A DNA stretch of 64,000 bases from Trogon surrucura (taxonomy: Eukaryota > Chordata > Aves > Trogoniformes > Trogonidae). Made by a program: the position numbers and the translations under genes. Positions 49,601 through 62,572 of this stretch are shown piece after piece (position 1 is the first letter of the stretch; every line of letters begins with the position of its first letter). Below the pieces are notes generated by a model. That model did no database searches, was not told the DNA's origin, and saw only the letters and a program-made list of their open reading frames with translations. The stretch lies in assembly GCA_020746105.1 (NCBI GenBank), contig CM036618.1, positions 90,452,122 through 90,516,121 on the forward strand, given 5' to 3'.

Positions 49601-50573
49601 GAGTCACTCAACAGTCATTAGTGTTTAATGGTTAGACAAATGGGTGAGAGATAAAAGACAGAGAAGCACATGCAGCAGACTTTCCTCCGCAGAGAAACCT
49701 GATGACCCTTACTGTGTCTCCTATTTTTTTCATGGTGAAACGAGAAAACCTGCTAAATTTTACTTAATGCAAGTGATGACAACTTAGGATAAAGGAAAAC
49801 AAACCTGAAAAACAATACAGAATTCCCTAATGGTATCTACTCCTAAGTGTATCAGCATTTAGGCACTAAAGTTTTCTCTATAAAAGGTTAAATTTACAAG
49901 AAGTTAATTTTCAACACAATTATACAGTACAACAGCCCACATTTTAGGCAAATATATTTTATTAGGTTTCCTCCAGCATGGTCAGAATAGCATGCCTTCA
50001 GGACTTTCATGCTGACTTTCAGGTTGCCCTTGCATGCTAGGGAAACTTTCAGAATTTAAAGGAAAAAAAAATCATTTGTACATTCTGCAAGCTGAGGAAA
50101 GAGATCTTACTTGGTGTGATTTGCTATAATGATAAATTTATCAGAAGCTGTTCATTTTATCTTCTGCAGAACTGCTCTTTGATGACATTAATCTGCAGTA
50201 ATGATTACAGGAAAGTAATTCAAAGCTGTTCAAAGGGAAAGGTGACATGATACTTTCCATCTCTTTTCTGAATGCTGCCTCAGACTTTTCAATAAATTAC
50301 AGATATAGAGAGAGGAAAAGATGGGCCATATCCAGCTGCATATTTTCAGAAATCTAGAAGCAATACTTAGACTACAATATATGTTGCAGATTTCAGGCAG
50401 ACGTCTTACAATGAAAGGTACCAGAATCAAAAGTTTTGGAGATGTTCAATACTATCTGTTTTCCATTAGCTCACAGTGAAGATGAACAATAACATTAAGT
50501 TAGTGCTTCCTAATATTTCAGGTGAAGTAAATTCATGGTACCTTTTTGCATTTCTTTTTCAAAATAAGAGATT
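46618..50573. other. AT-rich non-coding DNA, no gene recognised
   Basis: No exon, RNA gene or recent transposon could be supported. An A-run of about 13 lies at 47040-47052. Confidence 0.6.
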
Positions 50574-50640
50574 CCATGACTAGCTGTAAAAGACCTCTGG
50601 AGCTCACCTAGTCACATCTTGTTGATGATGACTCCTAAAT
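50574..50640 (-). mobile_element. Degenerate CR1 3'-end stub, minus strand
   Basis: GCTGTAAAAGACCTCTGGAG followed by CTCACCTAGTC resembles the reverse-complement CR1 end GGCTGGAAAAGACCTCTGGAGATCATCTAGTCCAACC. The terminal octamers are lost or unrecognisable. Length and divergence make this less certain than the 27.4 kb stub. Confidence 0.45.
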
Positions 50641-52105
50641 GGTGCAGGATCATGGGATTACTCACATGGTCATCAGACACTCAACAAGTCATGATTTTAT
50701 GGTGCTCTACTTCAGGTGCAGTGTTCTGCACACTGTGAAATTTCGGATTGGAGTAAATTCTACACCAATGTACAGATACTTTTGCCCTGCTTTAGCGGAG
50801 TCAGAAAGCCAGCTGTTATGTCTACACAGGTATTTGAAAAGTATTGAAGGTCTACCCTGAGAGACCACAGTGCCCTGTCCGCATGCACACTGCTAGCCCT
50901 TAAAACAGCTCTAGGAGGACCTGCTCATGTCCATGGTCTCTCTCTCTAGTGCTGAGGGATGCCACGATACCACAGGGCACCCAAGTCATAACCCAGCAAA
51001 GCTATAGAGAAGGCTTACACTCCACCAGGCTCCCACACACTACACCTACCCACACCACAGCAATGGTCACACTTGCCTCACCATCTGGTGCTGAGCATCC
51101 ATGATTATCTCATGATCTGAGTATATGCTGACCAGCTACAAGTAGCAGGGCAGGGACTGCAAGAAGGAGACTCAGCTGAGATACACACATCTCCCCAAAG
51201 CCCCAAGCCCAGTATGAAGCCTGGTAGTGATAGTTACACCCATAATGGCACTACCTCAATTTACATATGCTGCTGCTGTCAAACCTCAGATATCAACTGT
51301 GTCCTACCATCTGCCCAGCTCCACAGCAAGCTCCAGCCATGCTCACTGACAACAGCAGCCAGTTCTCTGGCTTTCGTTCTTTCTAGTTCTTGGCTGGTGG
51401 CTCATATTGCTCATTTTTCCTGCTCAGCAGGGCAGGCCCATAACTGCATGGAAAGGTAAAGAGCAGGAAATGATTGCACCTACCCACATCAAGTCCTCAC
51501 TCTGCTCTGCTTTTCTATGGGGCCTGGGAGGATGGGAGATAGAAATTAAGGGTATTACCCCTGTTCACATGACATATCATCAGCCGAAGGACATTTGATT
51601 CTCTTTTTAATGTAGATCAGCCCAAAACTCCTCTGGCCTTTTCCCCAGGAAATGCCACATGAAGAAGGATCTTTTGCCACAACCATGGCAAGGACAGAAC
51701 TTTCACTGCCTCACAGCTACAGTTCTAGAAAAACACCAATGCCCTTTACACTGCTGAATTTTTCTGGGCTACTGTAGCATGGTCTGCAGCAGTCAGTTAA
51801 CCCCTAGACAAAAAGCAGATCAAAACTGGCAGCTCACTGAAACAAGAACACCAATGAAACCCGTTGCAGCTACATTTCTTAAACCTCAAACTAGCACTCT
51901 TCTATGGCATCTACACCTGACCCTGCAAAAGTAGAACTTAACAATACTCTGTTGATTGTGTTTTGTGTCAAGTAGGAAATCTGAATTTATCTTCAGTTAT
52001 TTAAACTGTCTCACCAGCCAAAATACAAAGAAAACCATGCTGTACAATTGTTTGCATTCACATAAATGAGACTGTAAGAGTGATCTCAACTTTTTTCTGC
52101 TGTCT
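50641..52105. other. Moderately GC-rich non-coding DNA
   Basis: From about 50860 to 51560 the sequence is richer in C and CA than its surroundings and holds short unrelated frames. I could not match it to a transposon or gene. Confidence 0.5.
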
Positions 52106-53242
52106 TCATGTTTGATCAATCTGATAGCCTTTTATGAAGACAAAACCAGGTGGATGGATGGTGGCCATGCAGTAGATATGGTCTATCTGGATATCAGCAA
52201 GGCATTTGACACCGTCTCCCACAGCATCCTCATAGGTAAACTCAGGAAGTGTGGTCTGAATGATCAAGTAGTGAGGTGGGTCACTAACTGGTTGAAGGGA
52301 AGAAGTCAGAGGGTTGTAGTCAGTAGGGCAGAGTCTAGTTGGAGGCCTGTGTCTAGTGGGGTCCCTCAGGGTTCAGTGCTGTGACCAGTGCTTTTCAATA
52401 TATTCATCAATGATGTGGACGAGGGATTAGAGAGAGCTGTCAGCAAGTTTGCTGATGACATGAAACTGGGACAGTGGTTGACACACCAGAAGGCTGTGCT
52501 GCCATTCAGAGACCTAGACAGGCTAGAGGGCTGGGCGGGGAGAAATCTTATGAAGTTGAACAAGGGCAAGTGTAGAGTCTTGCACTTGGGAGAGAACAAC
52601 CCCATGTGCCAATATAGGTTGAGGACTGACCTGATGGAGAGCAGTGTAGGAGAAAGGGACCTGGGGGTACTAGTGAACAGCAGGATGACCGTGAGCCAGC
52701 AATGTGCCCTCGTGGCCAAGAAGGCCAATGGCATCCTGGGGTGTATTAGAAGGGGGGTGGTTAGTAGGTCAAGAGAGGTTCTCCTTCCCCTCTCCCTGGT
52801 GAGACCCCATCTGGAATATCGTGTCCAGTTCTGGGCCCCTCAGTTCAAGAAGGACAGGGAGCTGCTTGAGAGAGTCCAGTGCAGAGCCACAAAAATGATG
52901 AAGGGAGTGGAACATCTCCCTTATGAGGAAAGGCTGAAGGAGCTGGGTGTCTGTAGCTTTGAGAAGAGGAGGCTGAGGGGTGACCTCATTAATGTTTATA
53001 AATATGTCAAGGGGGAGTGTCAGGAGGACGAAGTCAGGCTCTTTTCAGTGGCGTCCAATGACAGGACAAGGGGCAATGGGTACAAGGTAGAACATAGGAG
53101 GTTCCACAAAAACATTAGGAAAAACTTTTTCACTGTGAGGGTGACAGAGAACTGGCACAGGTTGCCCAGGGAGGTTGTGGAGTCTCCTTCTCTGGAGACA
53201 TTCAAAATCCACCTGGATGCATTCCTGAGTGACCTACTGTAG
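52106..53242 (+). pseudogene. CR1 reverse transcriptase, one premature stop
   Basis: This is the palm-to-C-terminus half of CR1 ORF2, which copies CR1 RNA into DNA at a nicked target. Motif A is YLDISKAFDTV, followed by WVTNWLKGRSQRVVVS and SSGVPQGSVL. At that point a TGA (52382-52384) replaces what is normally a Gly codon, and the frame then continues unchanged with [10 protein letters not shown]. The catalytic box is FADDMKLG (usually FADDTKLGG). Later landmarks are [48 protein letters not shown] and [13 protein letters not shown]. The frame ends at the natural TAG at 53240-53242. There is no frameshift. Fingers and endonuclease are missing because of the truncation. Confidence 0.95.
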
Positions 53243-53327
53243 GTGATCCTGCTCTGGCAGGGAGGCTGGACTAGATGGTCTTTTGAGGTCCCTTCCAACT
53301 CCTAACATTCTGCAATTCTGCGATTCT
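52106..53327 (+). mobile_element. CR1 LINE, 5'-truncated, plus strand
   Basis: The element begins abruptly inside the reverse-transcriptase ORF at 52106, the point matching TCATGTTTGAC at 63862-63872 in the edge copy, and ends in CR1 3'-terminal units (ATTCTGCAATTCTGCGATTCT, 53307-53327). Just before the tail, CTGGACTAGATGGTCTTTTG and AGGTCCCTTCCAACTCC are the standard CR1 3' UTR motifs. With only one disabling stop over about 380 codons this is one of the younger copies in the window. Over the 133 bases it shares with the edge copy they differ at roughly one base in ten. Confidence 0.96.
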
Positions 53328-54738
53328 CTCTTCCCTCTGCATTCTGATCCTGAACCTGAAGACTTAATGTAGGCTGAGAATGGTGAAATTCCAGATAAGG
53401 ATCTCTTAAAAAACAAAAAACACGTAGCAGTGTTAACTGCCTACCATGTAAGCTCTCTATATATTTGTTTGAAACTTCTCCTATATTACTTTCTTGACAA
53501 AGCCAAATTTTAGTCTTCCTGTATTGGCCAAAGAAATTGCAGGACAATGGGGATGAGACAGGACTCCCTTTGCAGAGGGATGAAACTACTCTCAGAAATA
53601 TTCAGGCATCCCAGAGCCAGCAGGTTTGATGCAGAGCTTTTAAAACAAATCTGTCAAAACTTTGACATGCACCTTGAGAAACAGAGGGAGAAAACAGTTC
53701 CTGGGACAGAAGGGTGGAGCTATAAAAGCTGCTGTGAAAATAAAGTTTCTCTTCTTTACTACGTTTCTATCTTAGCCAATCTGAAGGTGGCTCAGAGGAA
53801 TATTTACCAGTGTTCATTGATAGAAACAAAAAAAAAAGGCAATCTAAAGTTAATGCCAAATGTGTGTGGTTTTTTTTTTCCCCTAAAATCATGTCCTAAA
53901 GATTTTCTTCCAGTGCATAAGAAATATATTCTTTCAATAACTACAACACTGAGGATAGGACTGTAAAATAATAAAGAACTGGGGAGGGGGGGGAGGAAGA
54001 ATTTTCCTAATTATAACACAGAAAATCAAAAGGTAAAATACCCACTTTTATACAATAGACACATGAATTGTTCCCAGTAATGGCTAGAAGCAAAAATATG
54101 AAGACCATCTTCAGAGATTAGATAATTGTGCTAGGAAAATATTTTTTAAAACAGTGGCAAAAGAAAACTTCAAGGTTTGGGTTTTTTTCCCCTAATCCAC
54201 ATTGAGCATTTACAATGTTTACAGAATAATGTGCCCATCTTGTTACACAGCCACCCACGAGGATGCTCAAAAAAAATTTGGAAGGGAAATAACCATTTGG
54301 AGGATGCGTATGTTGATTGGAGCCAGTGATTAAAATATACAATGACATCACAGTTTGACATTTCTTCACAGAGCTAAAATGAGTAATAACATCTAGCTTT
54401 TCTTCAGCATTTCTTATCAGAAGATCTCAAAGTATCAATGATAGCAGCTGCTACAGTTCAGCCACAGGCATCCCTGACAGCACATCGCTGTCTACCCATA
54501 TCATCCTGGCCTAGGAACAGTGCTGAGACACTGGGCAGCCCTACATGCAGCTGCAACTCATAACCCTGGCAAATCATACTCCAAGACACCCAAGGGAACT
54601 AAAATATGTCCTGAGGAAAACAGTGCCGAAATGTCGTCAGGCTCTTATCACTGCAGGTTTTACTATGCTGCAGACACAACAGGGCTGGACACTTCCCCTG
54701 CTCAGGGCCACAATCAATGACAACACTATGCTGATTCA
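53328..54738. other. AT-rich non-coding DNA
   Basis: A G-rich run (53981-53996, with eight consecutive G) is the only unusual local feature. The 139-codon plus-strand frame at 53547-53966 has no recognisable domain. Confidence 0.5.
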
Positions 54739-54776
54739 GAGGCCACATTATGATCCACGTTATGAGGCCACATTAT
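54739..54776. repeat. Short tandem duplication, 25-base period
   Basis: GAGGCCACATTAT occurs at 54739-54751 and again at 54764-54776. Confidence 0.9.
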
Positions 54777-57586
54777 AAAGAGGAGGCAGCTGCAATGCCT
54801 TGATAATCAGCAGTAGGTCCATATAGACCCAAAAGTTTGATATGTCTGTAGTATACTACAGACACAAATGAGAAACTGAAGATGAAAGTCAGTAGGAGAT
54901 TTATTTTTTTTTTTAATGAGTAAAGCCCACAGGACTGGGGCAGAGAGAAGTAGTACTTTCACTCATTTTCTGATTTTGTCTTCCATACAGTTGGATAGCT
55001 GATGCTCTTAAATCTAATTAAAAAATTTTCGTGAACTCAAATGAAAGCATGGCCCAAAGCCCAGGCTCAAGGAATTGTAGAAATGCAAGTCACTCTTGTA
55101 TTTGTTTATTGAGGTTCTTCAGACATGCTGAAAGAAAACATTTCTTTCCTGCTTTGAAGGTATAGGGTAGATCACAGGAGGTCTTTCTCTTCTTTCTCTC
55201 AGCAGCCATATCCAGGAAAAAGTTTCTAAGCATATCTAAGCTCAAAAGACATCAAGATTACAACCTTACTATGCTAGCCCAAGGCATGGGCTGCAGTGCT
55301 GAAACATGACTATTCATATGGCATAACTGTTACACGCTCCTGCAAGCCAGCTCCTAACAGTCCTCCAGGCAGCACCCAGGAACTGTTCAGGCAGCAGCAT
55401 CTAGCAGGACCGTTCCAGGTGGGCTACGTGGTGAAGTCTTTTGGAGTGTTTTAGGAGAGAAAATACTTTAAGTTCTGCAGATGGGAGCTGGGCCAGGCCA
55501 TTTGCACCTATGAGCCAGAGAACAGACCTATTTTGTCTGTAGCAACAAACAGCCTGAAATGATAATATTAAAGAGGTGACCCATCTCTCAGAAAAGGCCT
55601 GTTACATACAAGTATCAAATGGCATTACAGAGAAGGAAGAATGTCCTTGTATGTAGATGTTTTCCATATTCCCAATGGGAAAGAAATAAAGGGAATAATT
55701 GTTGGCCAGCTTTCAGGTCTACCTCACTACCATTGACACATCTGAGAATGAAAAGCTATGCTTTAGTTACAGACACAGCAGAGTATTACTGTATAGTGAC
55801 TTGAAACTTGGTGAATGCATGTTATGATTTCAAGTTGACTTAGCAGCTTGAAATAGAGATTAGTTTTACGAGCAAAAAAGTGACAAAGCAGGCTTCCAAA
55901 ATTCAAAGACTGCAACAGTCTCATTCACATTCCTCACTTGCACACTCAGACATCTAGTTTTGTTTGTTCGTACAGAAATAATAGGAAAGCATCAGAAAAG
56001 ATTCTTTCCTAAAGAATCATGAAAAAGGTAGAGAGAAGCCAGTACGCAAGAGTGATGAGACTTCAGAAATGTATGAGGCTTTTGTATCTGTTTTGCCAGT
56101 AATACTAAATGAACACATAATACTTAACGCTAGCGAAGGGTGCAGAAATGGGGTTGTATCTGTTCCCTTCTATACTTACTTCTATAACAACAAATTTCCC
56201 CAAGTACTTTTTCCACTGAGCTCATATGCTTTTAAGGAGCCAAAGAACTGCTTTTTTGAAGATCTCCTGTCTTGATTTAAGGGTGCTGAGGGAATGAGAT
56301 GAAATTTCTCACTTAACCTCCTCTGTATTAAGCTAAACACACAGATCTTCTTTAGCACCCAACTGGACGACACATCTCCCAGAAACAAAAAACTACTTGT
56401 AAACACTCTCCTGTGTTGTATTTATACATATTCCCGTCTACCAACTTACTTTCCAAAGAGTACACTCTGTAGGGTACAAAATATATCACAGACTGCAATG
56501 GTTTAATTATTGCAAAAACTGTAGCTTCTCCACTTCTACTCACAGTCCCTTCTTTGAGCATGCACAAGCACCTTTTCTGCTCGGAGTCACTGTTCAACCC
56601 ACATTCAGCTACAATCATCTACAACCACTGGGTTCTTTTCTAATACATTCTTTCCAAAACACTGTATCACACTCTATAGTTTATTGATTAGAAACAGTTG
56701 GAATCTATGTTAGCTTCCATGGTTTACCAGTAAAAGTGTCCAACTTGCTTTGCAGAATTGACTTGTTATACACAAGAGTTTTCAGACTATCTTCAGGTAT
56801 AAACCAGGAAAACCTCTTTTGATATCCACAGAGTTAGTTGATCTAATATGAATCTAGTATAAGTGAATCAGGATTTAGTATCCTGGAGTCAGGAATCTTG
56901 GACCAAGTTCCAATACACATACATAAATATATTATGAGAATTAATTTTATCTCATTAATTTCCACTCAGATGCTGCTGTTTATATTTAAAATATGCATTT
57001 CTGGAATTTACCCTTGTGCAATAATAGACTTTCTTATCTGCATTAATGGACACTCTGCTGGATGTCTTTATACTATATCATGTTTTATTCAATTTACTTC
57101 CACACATAAAATCACCACCAGGACAAATATTTGTATGCTTGCCCAAGCCATCATTAAGCATTCTGAAATCGAGTAGGAATTAAAAAAAAATGCTTTCCTT
57201 GAGTGTTCCCATATTTTCTTGGTTATTTAAGAGCAGGCCTTTTTAAAGAACACAAAAAGGCCACAGCAGAAGAAAGACAGAACGAGATGTTTAGAAATGC
57301 TGGTCTTTGCCAATATGTTATCCATAAATGACTAATATTAATGCCCTGTGAAAAAGCTATTGATTCTGTTGGAAAATATTGGTTCACCAGAACTTCAGGT
57401 CCTCTCAGCTGTCAGCCACTTTTATCAGTCTTGAAAATAATTAGGAAGTAAAAATCAAACTCATTTTCCTTCAAAGTGTTTGTAACTGGGGAATCCAACA
57501 AAATTATCATGACAATAAATTTAAGTTGTCACCAAAAAAAAAGGATATGGACTGAGAGTAAGAGGACACAGAATTCAAAAAGGCAG
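54777..57586. other. Non-coding DNA, no gene recognised
   Basis: A GC-richer patch at 55330-55510 holds no open frame of note. The rest is AT-rich with scattered short frames and no recognisable repeat. Confidence 0.55.
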
Positions 57587-58300
57587 TGTCAAAGTTTAAG
57601 GCTGGGACAGCCACTAAACTTTGACAGACACTCTTTGTAACCCCCCAGCACCCTTCCAGGGGAGGATAACTAGGAAACCAGGGAGAGAAATGTTGAGGCT
57701 GAACAAAAAACTTGAACGAGTTTAACAAAAAAAATATTAAGAACAAAGAAAATGTCAAACTATATACAAATATATAGAAGTATGCAAGCATGCTCAAAGA
57801 TAGAAAAGACTATGTTAATACAGGACCCACACCTTCAAGATGACAAGAAGGACCTCCTAGGGAGAAAAAAAAATAAATTTGACTAGAGTTGGCAGCAGAT
57901 AGGACTACCAGAGTACAAGAGTCCCAATGACAGCCCAAAAGAAACAGAAAATGAGCTGTACCCATCCCACCCAGGATGGGGAAGGCAGGGGAAAACAACC
58001 TGTCCTGAGAAATGTCACTCCTCTGCAGCACAGGGAGAGATGACAAACAGCAAACATCAGTCCCATCAGCACAGCAGCACCAAAAGCCCCAGGGTTCTTC
58101 TTAGGGGCCTTTATATACTGAGCACCATGGGAAGGAACGCTGTGATCCGTCCATTTGGGTCACCTGGCCCATTCTCTCCTCCACATAGGCACAGCTGCCC
58201 CAACTCCCTGACTGTGATTGCCACCAGTACCAGGAGCCCCAGAGAGAACTTTTGTCCTGGTATTCAAATCAGGACAGTCAGTGAGAGGTTTAACAGTACC
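57587..58300 (-). mobile_element. Solo-type retroviral LTR, minus strand
   Basis: Read on the minus strand, a TATA box (TATATAAAG, plus 58109-58117) is followed by about 520 bases that end in a CA terminus at 57587. That terminus is an inverted repeat: TGTCAAAGTTTA (57587-57598) pairs with TAAACTTTGACA (57615-57626) around a GGCTG/CAGCC inner stem. The block of CTTAAACTTTGACA after a GGCTG motif fits the ends of avian endogenous-retrovirus LTRs. No gag, pol or env remains next to it, so it looks solo. The distal (5') end near 58300 is approximate, and I did not find a clear target-site duplication. Confidence 0.6.
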
Positions 58301-60667
58301 ATCACATTAGCAACACATTTATATGTTCACTGAGTAAGCAAAATAAAAATAAATACGATTCAGGACCATCTTCAACTATTTTTATTCTGCTTTACAATTT
58401 CAGAAAGTAGAAAAATTTATGAATTTCAAATCTGCATAGAATGCTAAGTAATAAAAAGTACACTGATTTCTGCAAGAAATTACAGGGTTTATTTCAGACG
58501 AAATAAATTTGCATTGGAACAAAGGAAGACAAAAAGTATGACTTCCAAAGCACATGGAGCACTAGATCTGTAAAAAGAATGCATTGCTAAAAAGTTACTA
58601 AGATTTCATAGTTTGGCTTGGCACCACAGCAGAGGAAATCTTGCCTGTTTTAAAATCTCTAGAAATAAAAATTTCAGTAAAATTGGAATATACTAGTCAA
58701 GATTTTAAAAGCTTTGAAATGGTGCTTGACTTTAGTTTTCTAAATACTGCATTACAATAAAGAGTTAAAAAAAATAAAATGAGCAATAATTTCAAAAGGA
58801 AAATTTCTTATGGGAATGAACTTATGTTAAATAAATCCAGTTTCACAAAGAATTTTGTTTTCTGCAGAATCTGCCAAACCCTTGGGTTTCCTCACTTATA
58901 CTCCAACTCTTCGGCTTCATACAAACGTTATTTCAATACAGATTTAACAATTAAGCTGTATTATACAGTTTTCTGCTGGTCACATTGCAAACTTTCCAAT
59001 CCATGGATTGCTGACAATCACAAATATTAAGAGAACATATTTAAAGTGTTACTAAAAGTATTATTTATGTAACCACATTATCTTTACATATGGTGATGAT
59101 TGATAATAGGATGATAAGGGGAAGGACTGCTTTGGGTGGCAAAACTAGTCAAGGATGTGATTTGGTATGTGTAGTCAAAGGGAGACGATGAAAAGACAGT
59201 ACAAATAATAGACTACATGAGAAAGGAAGGACCAAGAAGAGGGAAAAAGGGTAATAGAAAGGAAAACTGTTGTAGGGATGATGACAGAAGAACAAATGCA
59301 CAAGGTAGTGAATTTCAGTGTGGGACTCAAGCAGTCAAGAGCGTCATTTAGCAACTGACAGAAGGGAACTAACATTAAATGAAATGACTAGCTGAGGAAG
59401 CAGAGCTAGAAACAATGCTGTTTAGATGCAAGGGAATCAGTTCAATTACCGTATAAGTCAGTTACCTAAGAGGAACAAAAAAGCAAGTAGCAATGAATTG
59501 GTTCAGCAAAAAAGTAGGAAACATCAGCATGTCAGTGGAGGAGTTAATTTAATACATCCGATATCAATGAGAAGAGAGGTGAGTCAGCAAATAGAGAAAT
59601 AAATAGATCAAGCAGTAGATTAGTGGTGAGACATAATGTAATTGGTGACAATTAGCTGTCTGAAGCCAGGTACCTGAAAGCAGTTTCCCAAACATGCCGG
59701 GTAATCACAGCAGGACAGCCAAGAGATGCCCTCGGGGATGCTGCTCCCCTGGCCAGGTGGCTGGTGGGGGCTGCTTGGGGACTGAGAGCAGAAGTGGGAT
59801 GAGCTAGCGGCTGTGGACACTTGCTTGCTCGTATAGGTCTTGTGGTGAGCGACAGGGAAGGAAAGGGCAGCAAAAGCGCTCAACAGGGGAATGGCCCTTC
59901 ATTTTGTGTGTCTTAGTTTGCATGTGCCTAGCTTGATGCCTAAAGCTATCTTTAAAGATACATAACAATTCAGAACCCCCACACTGCGGTGGAAGGGTGA
60001 CAAATGGTAAACAGATGAATCTTGCTTGAACAAACTTGTATGCTTGCTATACAAGGAAAGGGCCACTCACTTGTTAGCCTCATATCCTGGGATGTTTATC
60101 AAGCCAAATGGAGCACTATGATTCAAGCTACACTCCCTTTTTACTAGCTACTCCTTTCTCCCTCTTGGCTTAGCAGAGAGGCTGACCTCATTTCTGAACT
60201 ATTTGCACCTTCTGCACTAGTGGAGAGATGTACAAATATTGTGAATCGGGATGCCTCTTTGGTGCATGGGGAAGAGGGAAAAAACAAAACCAACGTTTAC
60301 CAAGGACAGATAAAATAAATGAAGATTTTAACTAATTCTGCCCATTTCATGAAGGTATATAATTAATTTAAATTTTTAAATAGTAAATGGATGATTTTTA
60401 TTGAGGGGATTTTTTAAAGGCAATAGTATATCTTGACTTACTGGACCACGTGTTGTGCCCTTGTTTCTCTGCCTTGGGCAAAGTTGGAACTTTGAAGGAC
60501 AAGAGAAAGTATGTTTTTGTTGATGTATTTATATTGTTGTTGGGAAAGCAAAGAGACCTGACGAAGGACAGCTGCAATGTGACGTTGTTCCAAACAAAGG
60601 CAGGAAAACTAGGGGAGATGTCTGGAGAGAATCAAAGAAGCTAGCAAGGCTAGTTTCTAAGATATCC
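58301..60667. other. Non-coding DNA with a small GC-rich patch at 59.69-59.88 kb
   Basis: The patch has about six CpGs in 190 bases and minus-strand frames of 73 and 87 codons that overlap and carry no domain. The rest is AT-rich. The purine-rich section at 59160-59600 may hide an old repeat that I could not identify. Confidence 0.5.
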
Positions 60668-60700
60668 AGTTTATATACATATATATACATACACATAAAA
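60668..60700. repeat. TA/CA-type simple repeat
   Basis: An imperfect TATATACA-type array. Confidence 0.9.
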
Positions 60701-62572
60701 GTCCTTTCTTCTGTTTATATTCCTTTATGCATAAGTAAGACTACACACCCTACTGGAATGAGATATCAGACAGATCTAACAGCCCAGTTTCTCTGACATT
60801 TTAAACACATTCATTTTAAAGCCTTGAAAGCCTTTTCATCACTTCTCGGAAAGGGATGAGGCAGAGGGAAGCTTTGCATGTTGCCAGAAATTAGTGTCAC
60901 ACTTGTTACTTATTTGCCATTTGGACAAACAGAATCTTCAAAAACCTCCCACACTGAACTTCTAAGCACTTGTTAATAGAAATTGCAAATGACAGCTGCT
61001 AGTGCTTGTTTTGCATACTTGCACACTGGTACTTGTGTGTGAGATCCTCTGTCTTTGCACACAACAATTTGGTGCATGATCAGAATTTGCAGGTTTTAGG
61101 AAAAAACTTTTGACTTTTGAGTGTCATAAATTTATTCAGTCGCAACTTCCATATTAAAAAAAAAAGAATTAAAGGATAAATAGATGCATCTTCAATTACT
61201 CCTGCTTGTGATATTTTTCTTTAGTTTAAAATTGTTTAGGATTAACACTTTTTTTTCTTTGAATAGTTTTCTATTCACTTTTATTTTAATTATACCTTTT
61301 AGTCAGAAGTTCCTCAAATTTCAGAAGGTCACTTTTAGAGTGATACAGTAATCTTGGCATGGAAAGTCATCACAAATTATTTCATTATTTTGCAAAAGAT
61401 AAACATCAAGTCTACTTCTTCATATTTGCTAATGCCATCTCTCTCTTTTTTAAAAACTGGAAGGAAGGTGGTACCTCTCTTTTGCTTTGGAAACGTGCTG
61501 TTTTTTCAAACTGCCTCCAGAACTGTCATTAGCAGTCCAGAGAAGATATTTGCTCAACATGTTATGTTGTAAGCTTACTAGGCTTATGACAGCATTACAG
61601 TTTAGCATATGCTTCCTTTTATTTGTTTTTGAGTTCTGAGGTTTTTTGGGGGTTTTTTAAATTCTGAAAGTTTAGAATTTCACTGTGCCATCTGCAGTGA
61701 GTAGATACTTCCTCTTCCTCCATAGTATGAAAAAGGACTGTATGAATAACCATGTCGGGGAGCAGGCTAACATCTCCCTGTCTTTCTGATCACTAACAAC
61801 AGGAGTGTCTGATCAAATAAGAAAAATAATTGAATAAGATGGTTTTGGTGAGCTTCAATAGCATTTGAAAAATTAAGTACAATAAGATCTAATATAGAGT
61901 AACAATAAAATAAACACAACAATGAAAACTACCATTAAATATAAAAAAAGTATACTATAAAATTTGATGTTGGCTACAATTTGCAGAACAGAGCACAATG
62001 AATCAAGACAGTAAAGAATTTTAGTAGAGCTATGAAAGAGTGGCAATATAATTCATAAGCATCTCAGGAGCATGACTCAGCCTAAAGGAACTACATTTTC
62101 ACAAATTTCTATAAATGACCAGATTTATGTTGTTTAAAGATGAAAAATAAAAATTTCTAAAGTTACATTGGTTAATGTAGATATATTTTACACGATACTA
62201 GCTATATGTATGATGTTCCCAAAGATTTAAAGAACCCTAAAGCCTAGGAAAGAAATAAAGATGGAAAGCCTGCTTCTATAATTTATTGCAGAAATAAGCT
62301 ACAATAGGATCACAGTGCATTATTCTTCATGACTGCAATCACATGAAAATTGTATTCACTTACTAATGTATTCCTTGGATGTAAATTCTTCGTTCTTGCA
62401 GTATGGTTACATTTTAGCCTGCTTTCATTTAGCTTCAGAAAAACAAAAGAAAACTGCAGTTTTAAATTTATGTGCCCTTCTTCTACAAGGAAAAGTTCTT
62501 ATTGGAACGTAGGAATTTATATGCACTGACCTCTGTAATTTTTGAAAGACATGTCTATACATACACACAGGC
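60701..62572. other. AT-rich non-coding DNA
   Basis: No gene or transposon recognised. Confidence 0.6.

Noticed and set aside
52366-52734. Minus-strand 122-codon frame inside the 52 kb CR1, and the similar ones at 53020-53298, 63254-63538 and 63539-63841
   Set aside because: They are antisense shadows of the CR1 reverse-transcriptase frame.
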